A stretch of DNA of 23,633 bases from Candidatus Aminicenantota bacterium (GTDB taxonomy: Bacteria; Acidobacteriota; Aminicenantia; Aminicenantales; Aminicenantaceae): assembly GCA_030673995.1 (NCBI GenBank), contig DAOUYU010000004.1, positions 1 to 23,633 of the forward strand, read 5' to 3'. How positions within the stretch are numbered: the stretch's first letter is position 1; the number at the start of each line of letters is the position of its first letter. The position numbers were made by a program, and so were the translations under genes. Below are positions 6,673-14,596 of this stretch, in pieces. The notes beneath the pieces were generated by a model, which saw only the letters and a program-made list of their open reading frames with translations, had not been told where the DNA came from and ran no database searches.

Positions 6673-8073
6673 ATGAAGTTACCTCTAAATTATTCGTTGC
6701 TTCTCAAACTTTTGGATTTAATAAGGGAAGAGATTCCTTCAGGACGTGCCGTGATTTTGTTAATGAATGAAAGGAAACAGATTATTTTTAGAGAATCAAG
6801 CGGGATTGCCCAATTTGATATGGACATAAATCTGGAAATAATTAAAAAGGCCCTCAATGAGAAGCATCCACTTATTCTGAATAACCTTAAAGGGGGGTTC
6901 CTTTTTGGGGGTAACGAGAATGGTTTATGGAATGTCCTTTGTCTTCCTCTTCTTTTCAAAAACAAAGCTGTGGGAGTTATCTATCTTGACCGTAAGGTTG
7001 GATCGGGTGAATTCTCGAGGGAAAATTTAGAACTTTTAATTGCTATTTCGAAGCCTATTAACATGATTTTAAAGAATTGTCTGGAACTCCAGGAAGTTGG
7101 AGAAAGAAACATAACGATCTCAAATTCTTTCCTTAGAGGACGGAGTAAAGCTTTCCGGCGCATCCTTTTTTTTATAGACAGAGTGAAAGATAATGACGTT
7201 CCAGTATTTATCTGGGGTGAAAGCGGAACCGGAAAAGAGCTGGTGGCAAGAGCTGTTCATCAGATGGGAGCAAGAAAAAGAGGAAAATTTGTCGTTGTGA
7301 ACTGTGGAGCTATCCCTGAGCTTCTTCTAGAAAGTGAGTTATTCGGATATATGAAAGGAGCCTTCACAGGAGCTGTGAAGGATAAACCTGGATTGATCGA
7401 AGAAGCTAATGGAGGGACATTCTTTTTGGATGAAATAGGGGACCTCTCTCTGAATCTGCAAGCTAAGCTTCTTCGCCTCCTTCAGGAAAAAGAAATAAGA
7501 AGAATAGGAGAGAATAAACCTCGGCTCATTGATGTAAGGTTTGTAAGCGCAACGAACAAGCAGATTGAAAAGGAAATCGAGCGGGGAAATTTTCGTGAAG
7601 ATCTGTACTATCGCCTCAAGATTGTCTCCATTGAGCTTCCTCCCTTGAGAGAGAGGAAGGATGACCTTTTTTATCTTTTGAATTATTTTCTTGAGAAATA
7701 CAGCCGTGAGTTGAACTGTGAGATGGCATATTTTTCGCCTGGTGCCGTGGAGATGTTGTTGGACTATTCGTGGCCAGGAAATGTGAGAGAGCTTCAAAAT
7801 GAAATCCAAAGGTGCCTGGTTTTTACTGGAGAAGATAGCCTTATTAAGGAAGAGTGTCTTTCACCGAAAATCAATCCCCGCAGAGAAAACTATACAGCCT
7901 TATCCTATGATTTTTTCCAGGCTAGGGCCAAGTTCGAGAAGAGATTTTTGAACCAGGCTTTAGCTCGATGGAATTTCAATAAAGCCAAGACTGCAGAAGA
8001 AATAGGTTTGAGCAGACAGGGGCTTTTTAAGCTGATAAAAAAACACGATATTCACGTCGCAAATAAAAGATGA
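6673..8073 (+). CDS. Sigma-54-dependent transcriptional activator (GAF, AAA+, Fis-type HTH)
   Basis: A bacterial enhancer-binding protein that uses ATP hydrolysis to open sigma-54 promoters. Residues about 1-145 look like a GAF sensor (LWNVLCLPLLFKNKAVGVIYLDR); there is no response-regulator receiver. The AAA+ domain has Walker A GESGTGKE (182-189), the sigma-54 contact loop GAFTGA (229-234), Walker B GGTFFLDEIGDL with Asp-Glu at 253-254, REDLYYRL and WPGNVREL. The C terminus (KTAEEIGLSRQGLFKLIKKHDI) is a Fis-type helix-turn-helix. All essential motifs are intact. It probably responds to a small molecule or redox signal through GAF, or works as a FHA/GAF-type orphan regulator. Target genes are unknown. 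Confidence 0.93.
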   Translation: MKLPLNYSLLLKLLDLIREEIPSGRAVILLMNERKQIIFRESSGIAQFDMDINLEIIKKALNEKHPLILNNLKGGFLFGGNENGLWNVLCLPLLFKNKAVGVIYLDRKVGSGEFSRENLELLIAISKPINMILKNCLELQEVGERNITISNSFLRGRSKAFRRILFFIDRVKDNDVPVFIWGESGTGKELVARAVHQMGARKRGKFVVVNCGAIPELLLESELFGYMKGAFTGAVKDKPGLIEEANGGTFFLDEIGDLSLNLQAKLLRLLQEKEIRRIGENKPRLIDVRFVSATNKQIEKEIERGNFREDLYYRLKIVSIELPPLRERKDDLFYLLNYFLEKYSRELNCEMAYFSPGAVEMLLDYSWPGNVRELQNEIQRCLVFTGEDSLIKEECLSPKINPRRENYTALSYDFFQARAKFEKRFLNQALARWNFNKAKTAEEIGLSRQGLFKLIKKHDIHVANKR

Positions 8074-8118
8074 GTCTGGCTTGTCTGGCTTACTTTTTTT
8101 TGATAAAGTTTATTTCAA

Positions 8119-8403
8119 ATGAAGAAAGAGAAGGAAAAGGAGCAAGTATTCCAAGTTGCCTGTCCCTGCTGCCAGTCTATTCTCTGGATAGATTCTGTCA
8201 CAAAAGAAGTGATTCAGTATGAGAAAAAGGGAGAAAAGAGGAAGGAGTCGTTAGAGGAATTACTTTTGAAGGAAAAAAAGAGGAAAGGTGAATTTGAGCG
8301 AAAGTTTAAAGCGACTGCAGAGCTGGAGAAGAAAAGAAGAGAGAGAGCTGAGGAAGGATTTAGAAAAGCTCTCACTGAAGTTGAAGCTGAAGAGGAAGAA
8401 TAA
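8119..8403 (+). CDS. Small Cys-motif coiled-coil protein of unknown function
   Basis: A 94-residue highly charged protein. Near the N terminus is VACPCCQSILWIDSVTKEVI, with three cysteines (CPCC), which could bind zinc or be redox-active. The rest (about residues 35-94) is an uninterrupted Lys/Glu/Arg-rich helix likely to form a coiled coil, ending in EVEAEEEE. It starts 45 nt after the sigma-54 activator on the same strand, so the two are probably cotranscribed. It ends 14 nt from the convergent nhaC gene. I do not recognise a named family. Confidence 0.75.
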   Translation: MKKEKEKEQVFQVACPCCQSILWIDSVTKEVIQYEKKGEKRKESLEELLLKEKKRKGEFERKFKATAELEKKRRERAEEGFRKALTEVEAEEEE

Positions 8404-8417
8404 TAACTAATTGTTGT

Positions 8418-9845
8418 TCAACTTCCAATCTGGGTTTCGTCTTCTCTTATTTTTGGAGCCATGGTGAACCCCGTAAAACCATAAATGGCCAGAATCACGA
8501 CGGATACATAATTCATTATGGCCCATGGAAGATAAGAGAGAGTCGGAACCCCTAAAATTCCCGTGATAAAAACACCAGCCATACTCCAGGGAATAAGAGG
8601 AACCATGATAGCGCCACTTTCTTCGATAATCCGGGATAAATTTTTTGCGGCCAGTCCTTTTTTCTTATAAATAGGAGAAAGTAGTTCTCCGGGAAGAATC
8701 ATAGAGAGGTAGGAGCTTGCTGTGGCCAAGGCTGTGACAATTGAAGAACAGATGGTAGTCAGCACTAAGCTCCATACTTTGTTGGTAAATCTCATCACTC
8801 TCTTAAGAATGACAGAGAGAAGCCCTATCCGCTGCATGATTCCCCCGAAGCTAAAGGCTGTAAAGGCCACAAGCTGAACTCCCATCATGCTCATCATTCC
8901 ACCCTGAGAGATAAGCTTGTCCACCTCTTCCACACCAGTATGGGCCTGGTAGCCTGTATTCATAGCTGCTGCCACTTCAGGGAGCGAGGCTTTCTGGAAA
9001 ATAATGGCCAATATTCCTGCAATGAAAGAGGAGAGAAGCATTCCTGGGATGGTCGGTTTTTTGGTGAATGCAAAGTAAAAAACGATTACCATCGGAAGGA
9101 GGAGAAGGATATTAAAGTTGAAGTTTTCCTTTATTGTTTGAGTGATAATGGTCATATCTTTGGACTCGATTTTTCCTCCTCCATATCTGAGTCCGATTAT
9201 GAAGTAAATCATCAGACCTAAAAGCCATGCAGGAGTGGCTGACCAGAGCATGTGCTTGATATGGTCAAAAAGGTTCGAACCCGCAGTGATAGGCGCCAGA
9301 TTGGCAATATCTGAAAAAGGAGACATTTTGTCGCCAAAGTAAGCTCCGGCAACAATCGCTCCTGCTGCTGGACCTAAGGGGATTCCCAAGCCCATAGCAA
9401 TTCCAATAAAAGCGACTCCCAGGGTGCCGATAGTGCCCCATGAAGTCCCGGTTGCCAAAGAAGTGACCGTACAGACAAAACAGGCTGTTACCAGGAAAAA
9501 TTGAGGGGATATGAGCTTCAATCCGTAATAGATAATCATGGGAATTGTGCCGCTTGCAATCCATGAGCCGATGAGAACGCCAACACAGAGCATAATCAGG
9601 ATGGCCGGCATGGCCTTGTGAATGCTGTCCACGATTCCCCTTTCCATCTCTTTCCATTTGAAACGCAAAAAAAGACCTAAACACCCCGTCATGAAGGCAG
9701 CGGTAATGAGGAGAACCGGAGGCCGGATTTCGTAAATACCATAGCCTATCCCAAAAAGAAGGAGCATAACGATCAGGGGAATCAAGGCTATGACAAGGCC
9801 AGGTTCTTTTGTTTTTTTGATTTCATTTTTTGTTTCTTTTTCCAT
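8418..9845 (-). CDS. nhaC: NhaC-family Na+/H+ antiporter
   Basis: A 475-residue inner-membrane secondary transporter that exchanges cytoplasmic Na+ for H+ (some members exchange organic substrates). There are about eleven hydrophobic segments after a short charged N terminus (EKETKNEIKKTKEPG). NhaC signatures are GTSWGTIGTLGVAFIGIA and GDKMSPFSDIANLAPITAG followed by LFDHIKHMLW. Length is typical of the family. It lies 62 nt downstream of iadA on the same strand; AAGGAAC before the ATG serves as ribosome site. The pairing suggests the pump supports peptide or amino acid use, or sodium homeostasis. An amino acid or metabolite exchanger of the same family is possible. Confidence 0.9.
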   Translation of the reverse strand: MEKETKNEIKKTKEPGLVIALIPLIVMLLLFGIGYGIYEIRPPVLLITAAFMTGCLGLFLRFKWKEMERGIVDSIHKAMPAILIMLCVGVLIGSWIASGTIPMIIYYGLKLISPQFFLVTACFVCTVTSLATGTSWGTIGTLGVAFIGIAMGLGIPLGPAAGAIVAGAYFGDKMSPFSDIANLAPITAGSNLFDHIKHMLWSATPAWLLGLMIYFIIGLRYGGGKIESKDMTIITQTIKENFNFNILLLLPMVIVFYFAFTKKPTIPGMLLSSFIAGILAIIFQKASLPEVAAAMNTGYQAHTGVEEVDKLISQGGMMSMMGVQLVAFTAFSFGGIMQRIGLLSVILKRVMRFTNKVWSLVLTTICSSIVTALATASSYLSMILPGELLSPIYKKKGLAAKNLSRIIEESGAIMVPLIPWSMAGVFITGILGVPTLSYLPWAIMNYVSVVILAIYGFTGFTMAPKIREDETQIGS

Positions 9846-9907
9846 TTTTTGTTCCTTTTTATTTTTAAATCGTTTTATTCTTTACTTTTTATGTTTTACC
9901 TTTTTTT

Positions 9908-11083
9908 TCATCCAGAACTAAAAGTCCCTTTAGCGAAAAGCTTTCTATCGGACATCATCATCCGTCCCATCGCAAAAGAATCTGTTAAATTGTAATCTTT
10001 GTCGAGAAAAATTAAATCAGCGTCTTTTCCGACTCGGATTTCTCCTTTGTGATTGAGCTTATAAAAAGTAGCAGGGTTGGTAGAAAATAGCCTTATGGCA
10101 TCCTGTAGGCTGAGGATTTTCTTTCGTATGAGGTAATGGAAATTTTTGTGAAGGCTTTTTTGTGAGGCAATTGTAAGTCCGGTGAGATTTCCCTTTTTGT
10201 CAAAAACAGGCATGCTTCCGTTGCTGTCAGAGCTGACTGTGATCTGGGTGAGGGGAGCCTTTTTTTCAAGAGAGAGTTGCACAGCTTCAGCTATGCTGAT
10301 TCCACCATTTTTATGAGCTTCAGGGTCGTTGCCTGCCGTTAAATCGATGGTACCTCCTTGGAGGACAAACTCAATAGCTTCTTCAAGAAGTTCACTGTTG
10401 CGGTTTACGTGTGTCGGTATGACCTGTGTGGGAGGAATTTCTGTTTCTTTTATCAACCTGAAAAGCATCTCTAATTTTCGGGGACCGTCGCCAAGGTGAA
10501 AATGAAGAACTCCTGCTTTGCCTCCCAGCATACCACCCACTCGGCATTCGGCAGCAAGGCGGGCTACCTCTTTGAAATTTGGCTGTGAAGAGCGGTGGTC
10601 AGAGATAGCAATTTCTCCAGCGCCAATGACTTTATCGATAAGAACCAGATCGGAGAGAACGCTTCCTGTGATTGTAACCGGGGGAATGTGATAGGAGCCG
10701 GAGAAAATATAGGTTGCGATTCCTTCCGCTTCAAGGCCCCTTGCCTTGGCCAGGAGGGATTCCATATGGCGCGTTGTTCCATCTGTTCCCAGGCAGCCAA
10801 TAACAGTTGTGACTCCGCTCGAGACGATGTCTTCCACAGTAATTTCGGGAGCCCTTGTTGCAGGCCCTCCTTCTCCTCCTCCTCCTAAAATGTGAACATG
10901 ACTATCAATAAATCCAGGAATTACTATTTTATCTGAGGCGTTGATAACTTGAACATCCATACCTTCGATCTTGATTTTTCCAGGTTCGGTTATGGCTCCG
11001 ATCTTACTTCCCAAGATCATTATATCTTTTTCTCCCAGAGAATCTGGGGCATAAACCATGCCCTCCTGGATTAAGGTTAGCAT
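9908..11083 (-). CDS. iadA: Isoaspartyl dipeptidase (beta-aspartyl peptidase), amidohydrolase family
   Basis: Hydrolyses isoaspartyl dipeptides that arise from damaged or crosslinked peptides. The 391 residues follow E. coli IadA closely: PGFIDSHVHILGGGGEGGPATR (metal ligands His62, His64), TITGSV, ISDHRSSQPN, HFHLGD (His196), PTHVNRN (His225) and SSDSNGSMP (Asp286). At the position of the E. coli carbamylated bridging Lys162, this protein appears to have Glu157 (GAGEIAISDHRS), so the metal bridge may be a carboxylate. The start is ATG 11083 behind a strong AAGGAGG. It probably forms an operon with the downstream nhaC. Confidence 0.93.
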   Translation of the reverse strand: MLTLIQEGMVYAPDSLGEKDIMILGSKIGAITEPGKIKIEGMDVQVINASDKIVIPGFIDSHVHILGGGGEGGPATRAPEITVEDIVSSGVTTVIGCLGTDGTTRHMESLLAKARGLEAEGIATYIFSGSYHIPPVTITGSVLSDLVLIDKVIGAGEIAISDHRSSQPNFKEVARLAAECRVGGMLGGKAGVLHFHLGDGPRKLEMLFRLIKETEIPPTQVIPTHVNRNSELLEEAIEFVLQGGTIDLTAGNDPEAHKNGGISIAEAVQLSLEKKAPLTQITVSSDSNGSMPVFDKKGNLTGLTIASQKSLHKNFHYLIRKKILSLQDAIRLFSTNPATFYKLNHKGEIRVGKDADLIFLDKDYNLTDSFAMGRMMMSDRKLFAKGTFSSG

Positions 11084-11187
11084 CTCGTCCTCCTTATAAT
11101 AATCTCCTTAATGGAGCTCTTGATGTATCGCATTGGCTAAATTATCATGTATTCCTTCTCTTTTCAATAATTACAATATTTAAAGCT

Positions 11188-11689
11188 GAGGTTTTTGGAA
11201 AGCTCTAGTCAGCGAATTCAAAAACACAAAGCCTTTTCCCGATAGTTTCTTAGACATCGGGCGGAGGCTAAGTGTTGAGAAAACCGTAAAGGCTCAGGCT
11301 AAGTGGCTTGAAAACACGCTGTCTTTGCCCCAGCGAGGCAAAGCCAGCTCGGATACAGGCTTCGCTCTCCTCTCCCTTCGGGAGAGGAACCGTGCCCGCT
11401 CAGCCTTGCTCACGGTTTTCTTGCCACTCAGCCTTCGCCTAGAAAAATAAAAAAAATGGAGGAAGTCCCTATTATGTCTAAATTTGAGCCGAAGGTTTTG
11501 GGGAATACCCGCAGCGACCATTGAAGATTTAGTCTTCGGAATTCGCTCTTCGAGGGGACCCGACGGAGTCGGGCGGCGAGTATGTTTGAGCGTAGCGAGT
11601 TACGCAGCCGCCGAGAAGAGCGAATGGAGAATGGCGTTAAAAATCTGAAGGGGAGCAAGGCTATTCCCAAAAACCTTTTCCAAAACCTC
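11188..11689. repeat. About 500-bp composite palindromic intergenic element
   Basis: Outer arms GAGGTTTTTGGAAAGC (11188-11203) and CCTTTTCCAAAACCTC (11674-11689) are near-perfect inverted copies. Two nested foldback modules lie inside. Module A (about 11238-11441) has GGCGGAGGCTAAGTG (11260-11274) against CACTCAGCCTTCGCC (11426-11439 region), GAAAACCGT (11279) against ACGGTTTTC (11412), and a 9-bp hairpin TCCTCTCCC-TTC-GGGAGAGGA (11368-11388). Module B (11492-11677) is bounded by AAGGTTTTGGGGAATA and TATTCCCAAAAACCTT (15 of 16) and holds further hairpins (GAAGA/TCTTC, CCCGAC/GTCGGG, GCGTA/TACGC). No believable gene is present. Part of module B is homologous to the 6.2 kb element. It lies between iadA and plsC, which diverge from it. 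Confidence 0.7.
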
Positions 11690-11801
11690 TTTGAATTTTT
11701 TTATGAATTAGCTTAAAATACTCACTTTGGATCGTTCATTTAGAATAAATAAAGGAAGCAGCAATTTTTATGAGTAATTCAAGATAATTAGAAATATACA
11801 G
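11690..11801. other. Leader region of the PlsC-like gene
   Basis: An AT-rich spacer of 112 bp between the palindromic element and the acyltransferase ATG. It has a run of seven T near 11696 and an AAAGGAAG near 11751, but no clear Shine-Dalgarno immediately before the ATG at 11802 and no promoter I can define with confidence. Confidence 0.4.
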
Positions 11802-12572
11802 ATGGCAACTTTTGAAGAGGAATTTAAACGGATAGAGCCAATTATAAAAGCGCTCAGCAATATTTCCCTTCTTGGGAAAAAAATTGTGATCAGAGGCAAG
11901 GAAAATTTTATCAAAAAGGGACCAAATATCATAATTGGAAATCACATCGGAACATTTAAAGATATTGCGACTCTATCAAAAATAGTTCCCAGGCATATAT
12001 TTTTTACAGCTAACAGGATGCTCTTTGACAAGGATGAATTTAATAGTCTTATTCGATTTCATCTGATAAAACATCTGAAAAATTTCGGTCTTTTCGTGGA
12101 TTTAATCTTCAGCCCCATTAAATCTCTTTTTGTCAATTTTGTTTCAACCAACATGAGTAAAATAGGGGCTATTCCTGTGGATCTAGACATGGGAAAGACT
12201 AAAGCCTTGGAGCGATGTCAGGAATATCTAAGAGATGGAAGAGCAATCATTACACTTCAAGGGCGTGGCCGTGTAACAAAAATAGGTCCCAATCCTTATA
12301 TGAGTTACTTTAAGAAAGGAGCACCCATCATTTGCTATAATTTATATAAAGAAGGAATCATTGTTCCCGTAACTCCCATAGCAATATTTGGAACGCAGGT
12401 TCCTTTTATGATTCCGACAAAGATCAAGGTTAATATCGGGGAGCCGATGTATGTCCATGATTATTTAGCAGGAGAATCCACTGAAACAGTGAATCGGTTC
12501 AGAAAAGTACTGGAAAAAAGGGTGAAAGCCCTTATTTATGAAATTGTCAAATCACAAAATTTGGAAAAATAG
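11802..12572 (+). CDS. Divergent PlsC-like 1-acylglycerol-3-phosphate acyltransferase
   Basis: A probable membrane-associated acyltransferase of phospholipid synthesis, 256 residues. It has the family plan: GPNIIIGNHIGTFKDIATL (residues 40-58) as the catalytic block, AIITLQGRGRVTK (148-160) where other members have the FPEG block, YFKKGAPII and IIVPVTPIAIFGT (186-198). The catalytic His48 and Asp54 are separated by five residues, not the usual four, and the FPEGTR-like motif is LQGRGR, so the protein is divergent. It could act on an unusual acceptor or donor, or have reduced activity. It stands alone on the plus strand, convergent with the chaperone gene. Confidence 0.75.
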   Translation: MATFEEEFKRIEPIIKALSNISLLGKKIVIRGKENFIKKGPNIIIGNHIGTFKDIATLSKIVPRHIFFTANRMLFDKDEFNSLIRFHLIKHLKNFGLFVDLIFSPIKSLFVNFVSTNMSKIGAIPVDLDMGKTKALERCQEYLRDGRAIITLQGRGRVTKIGPNPYMSYFKKGAPIICYNLYKEGIIVPVTPIAIFGTQVPFMIPTKIKVNIGEPMYVHDYLAGESTETVNRFRKVLEKRVKALIYEIVKSQNLEK

Positions 12573-12658
12573 GGACGGTTCTCTTTTTCTTATAATACCT
12601 TTAGCTTTCGGCAAGCTGATATAGGCAAACAGAGAAAAAAAGAACTATCTCCGATTTT
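12572..12658. terminator. Inverted repeat between convergent genes, possible bidirectional terminator
   Basis: The arm GGGACGGTTCTCTTTTTCT (12572-12590) matches, as an inverted copy with a few differences, AGAGAAAAAAAGAACTATCTCC (12631-12652). A small inner hairpin, AGCTT-TCGGC-AAGCT, lies at 12603-12617. The plus strand ends in GATTTTTT, and the minus-strand copy also has T-rich arms. Position between the stop of the acyltransferase and the stop of the convergent chaperone gene fits termination in both directions. Confidence 0.5.
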
Positions 12659-14584
12659 TTAGTTTTGTCCCCCATACCTGGAGAGGACATCAGAAATGGT
12701 CTTAAAGTAAAGATCGCTGTTTATGCTGAATCCGAGTTCTTCTCTCAATTTTATCATGTAAGAATGGAAGAATCTGCTTTTTTTCATCTCCAGCAAATTT
12801 TCTATCTCTTTTTCCTTTTCTTTTTCAAACTCTTCTTGAGAGACATTTTTCCTGTCGAGTAATCTTATCATAAAATAGCCGCCTTCAAACTCGAGGGGTT
12901 CACTTGTTTCCTGTAAAGAGAGGGAAAAAGCTATCTGGTCGACTTTAGAATTTTGTCCGATAATGCTCAGATACTGTTCTCGCTTGTGCTCATCAACAGT
13001 ATAGTATTCAAGTTTGTGTTTTTCAGCCAAGTCCTCGAGGTTTCTCCTTTTGAGCTCTGTTTTGACTTTTTTCATCTTCTCAAGAGCTTTTTCTTTCTTT
13101 TTTAAACCCAACAGTCCTTCTTGAACTTCATCTTTGACTTCTTCTAAATCCGCTTGACGGGGGAGTTCAATTTTTTTGAGCTGGGCAACTCCAATCCCCT
13201 TGTAAGTGTAGATAGGAGAAGAGATTTCTTTTTCTTCAAGCTGGAAAAGGTTAGTGCTTATCGTGCCGGAAGGATCGATATCTTCTATACCTTCTCTCTC
13301 TTTGAGGAGCCCCGTTTTTCTGATTTCTAAACCGATTATCTGAGCGGCCACTTCGAGGCTTTGTTCTTTTTGAGCTCCTCTTTCCAGCCTGCGAATTCTC
13401 TCTTCAGCCAGCTCCCTTGCTTTCTTGTCTTCGAGGGTACTCTTAATCCTTTCTTTGACCTCCTCCAGGGAATTTGTAACAGGTGGTTCTTTTTCTGTAA
13501 CTTTCAGGATAGAGATTCCATCTTCGAATTCAACAGCACCGGATACATCTCCCTCAGAGAGTTTTTCAATTTCTTTCTGCTCCACAGAAGATAATGACTT
13601 CCACTCAAAAAGACCCCAGTCGCCGCCCTCTTCAGCTTTCTTATCTTTGGAATTCTCTTTCGCCAATTTATCGAAGTTTTCACCACTTTTTATTTTCTCC
13701 AGAATATTTTGAGCTTTCCCAGCGATAAATTCTTTTCCTTTGTCCTCATAAGGAAGATATATTCTGCTGACTTTCATTTTTTCTGGTTCTTTAAATTGGG
13801 GTAAGTTATCCTTGTAATATTTCTCGATTTCTGAATCAGCAAGTTCGATCTCTTTTTTTAAATCTTCGGTCTTGAAAAAGACGAATGTAGCCTCTCTCTT
13901 TTCCGGAATTTTGTGTTTTTCTTTATTCTTTTCAAAGTATTTTTGAATCTCTTCTTTTGTAAGCTCTTCTTTCAGTTCCATCTTGTCCGTTTCAAGGATG
14001 ACATATTCCATCTTGGCGGATTCGTTGCTGTTTTTGTAGTTCTCCCAGAGTTCCTCAGGAGTGAAAGTGATTCCTAATGTGAGGACTTTTATGATTTTGT
14101 TGAGTATGATCTCTTCTCTGAGACTCTCTTCATACGTTGAGACCGTGTACCTGTTAATATCCAGAATTCTTTGGTATTCTTCATACCCGATGAATTTTCC
14201 GTCCCTTTGAAAGAGGCTAAATATTTCGTCTCGAATTTCCTCGTCTGAAGCATCTATGCCCATATTGTGAGCTGTTTGAAGCAGGAGAGATCGTTGAATG
14301 ATCTGATCCAGGACCTGCTGGGGAATATTAAGCTGCTGGATGAGTTTACTATCGAGATCTTTAAAGTCTTTTCTTAGCGCCTCGAGCCTATTTCTTAGAT
14401 TTTGATTGTATATATCAATGGATATTTTTTCTTTTCCTACTTTGATAAGGATGTTTGATCCTCTTGCTTTTCCCAGACGGCCAGCTCCGCCCCATACCGC
14501 AAAAATAGTAATGATAAAGGCTGCAATCACAATCCATAAAAAAGGAGCCAATGACTTTATGTTTTTTCGCATTGCTTTTAACAT
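12659..14584 (-). CDS. PpiD/SurA-like membrane-anchored peptidyl-prolyl isomerase chaperone
   Basis: A periplasmic folding factor anchored in the inner membrane, 641 residues. Residues about 13-33 (APFLWIVIAAFIITIFAVWGG) form a single N-terminal membrane segment, as in PpiD. Residues about 43-170 match the SurA N-terminal chaperone domain (IDIYNQNLRNRLEALRKDF, LDQIIQRSLLLQTAHNMGI). Residues about 270-365 form a parvulin domain (MKVSRIYLPY, FDKLAKENSKD, GGDWGLFEW, EFEDGISILKV). The remaining helical part contains a second, weaker PPIase-like region. It begins 12 nt after the acyl-CoA dehydrogenase stop, suggesting cotranscription. PpiD is the best analogue by layout. Confidence 0.85.
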   Translation of the reverse strand: MLKAMRKNIKSLAPFLWIVIAAFIITIFAVWGGAGRLGKARGSNILIKVGKEKISIDIYNQNLRNRLEALRKDFKDLDSKLIQQLNIPQQVLDQIIQRSLLLQTAHNMGIDASDEEIRDEIFSLFQRDGKFIGYEEYQRILDINRYTVSTYEESLREEIILNKIIKVLTLGITFTPEELWENYKNSNESAKMEYVILETDKMELKEELTKEEIQKYFEKNKEKHKIPEKREATFVFFKTEDLKKEIELADSEIEKYYKDNLPQFKEPEKMKVSRIYLPYEDKGKEFIAGKAQNILEKIKSGENFDKLAKENSKDKKAEEGGDWGLFEWKSLSSVEQKEIEKLSEGDVSGAVEFEDGISILKVTEKEPPVTNSLEEVKERIKSTLEDKKARELAEERIRRLERGAQKEQSLEVAAQIIGLEIRKTGLLKEREGIEDIDPSGTISTNLFQLEEKEISSPIYTYKGIGVAQLKKIELPRQADLEEVKDEVQEGLLGLKKKEKALEKMKKVKTELKRRNLEDLAEKHKLEYYTVDEHKREQYLSIIGQNSKVDQIAFSLSLQETSEPLEFEGGYFMIRLLDRKNVSQEEFEKEKEKEIENLLEMKKSRFFHSYMIKLREELGFSINSDLYFKTISDVLSRYGGQN

Positions 14585-14596
14585 GTTCTCACCTCA

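Noticed and set aside
7339..7809. A 156-codon antisense frame inside the sigma-54 activator
   Set aside because: It runs opposite to the AAA+ domain, whose motifs are all intact, and has no features of its own.
9265..9684. A 139-codon minus-strand frame inside nhaC
   Set aside because: It overlaps the well-supported antiporter in another frame and encodes a His/Cys/Arg-rich product typical of a shadow frame.
11294..11670. Two minus-strand open frames of 75 and 80 codons
   Set aside because: Both are within the composite palindrome; their Arg/Ser-rich products reflect hairpin sequence.
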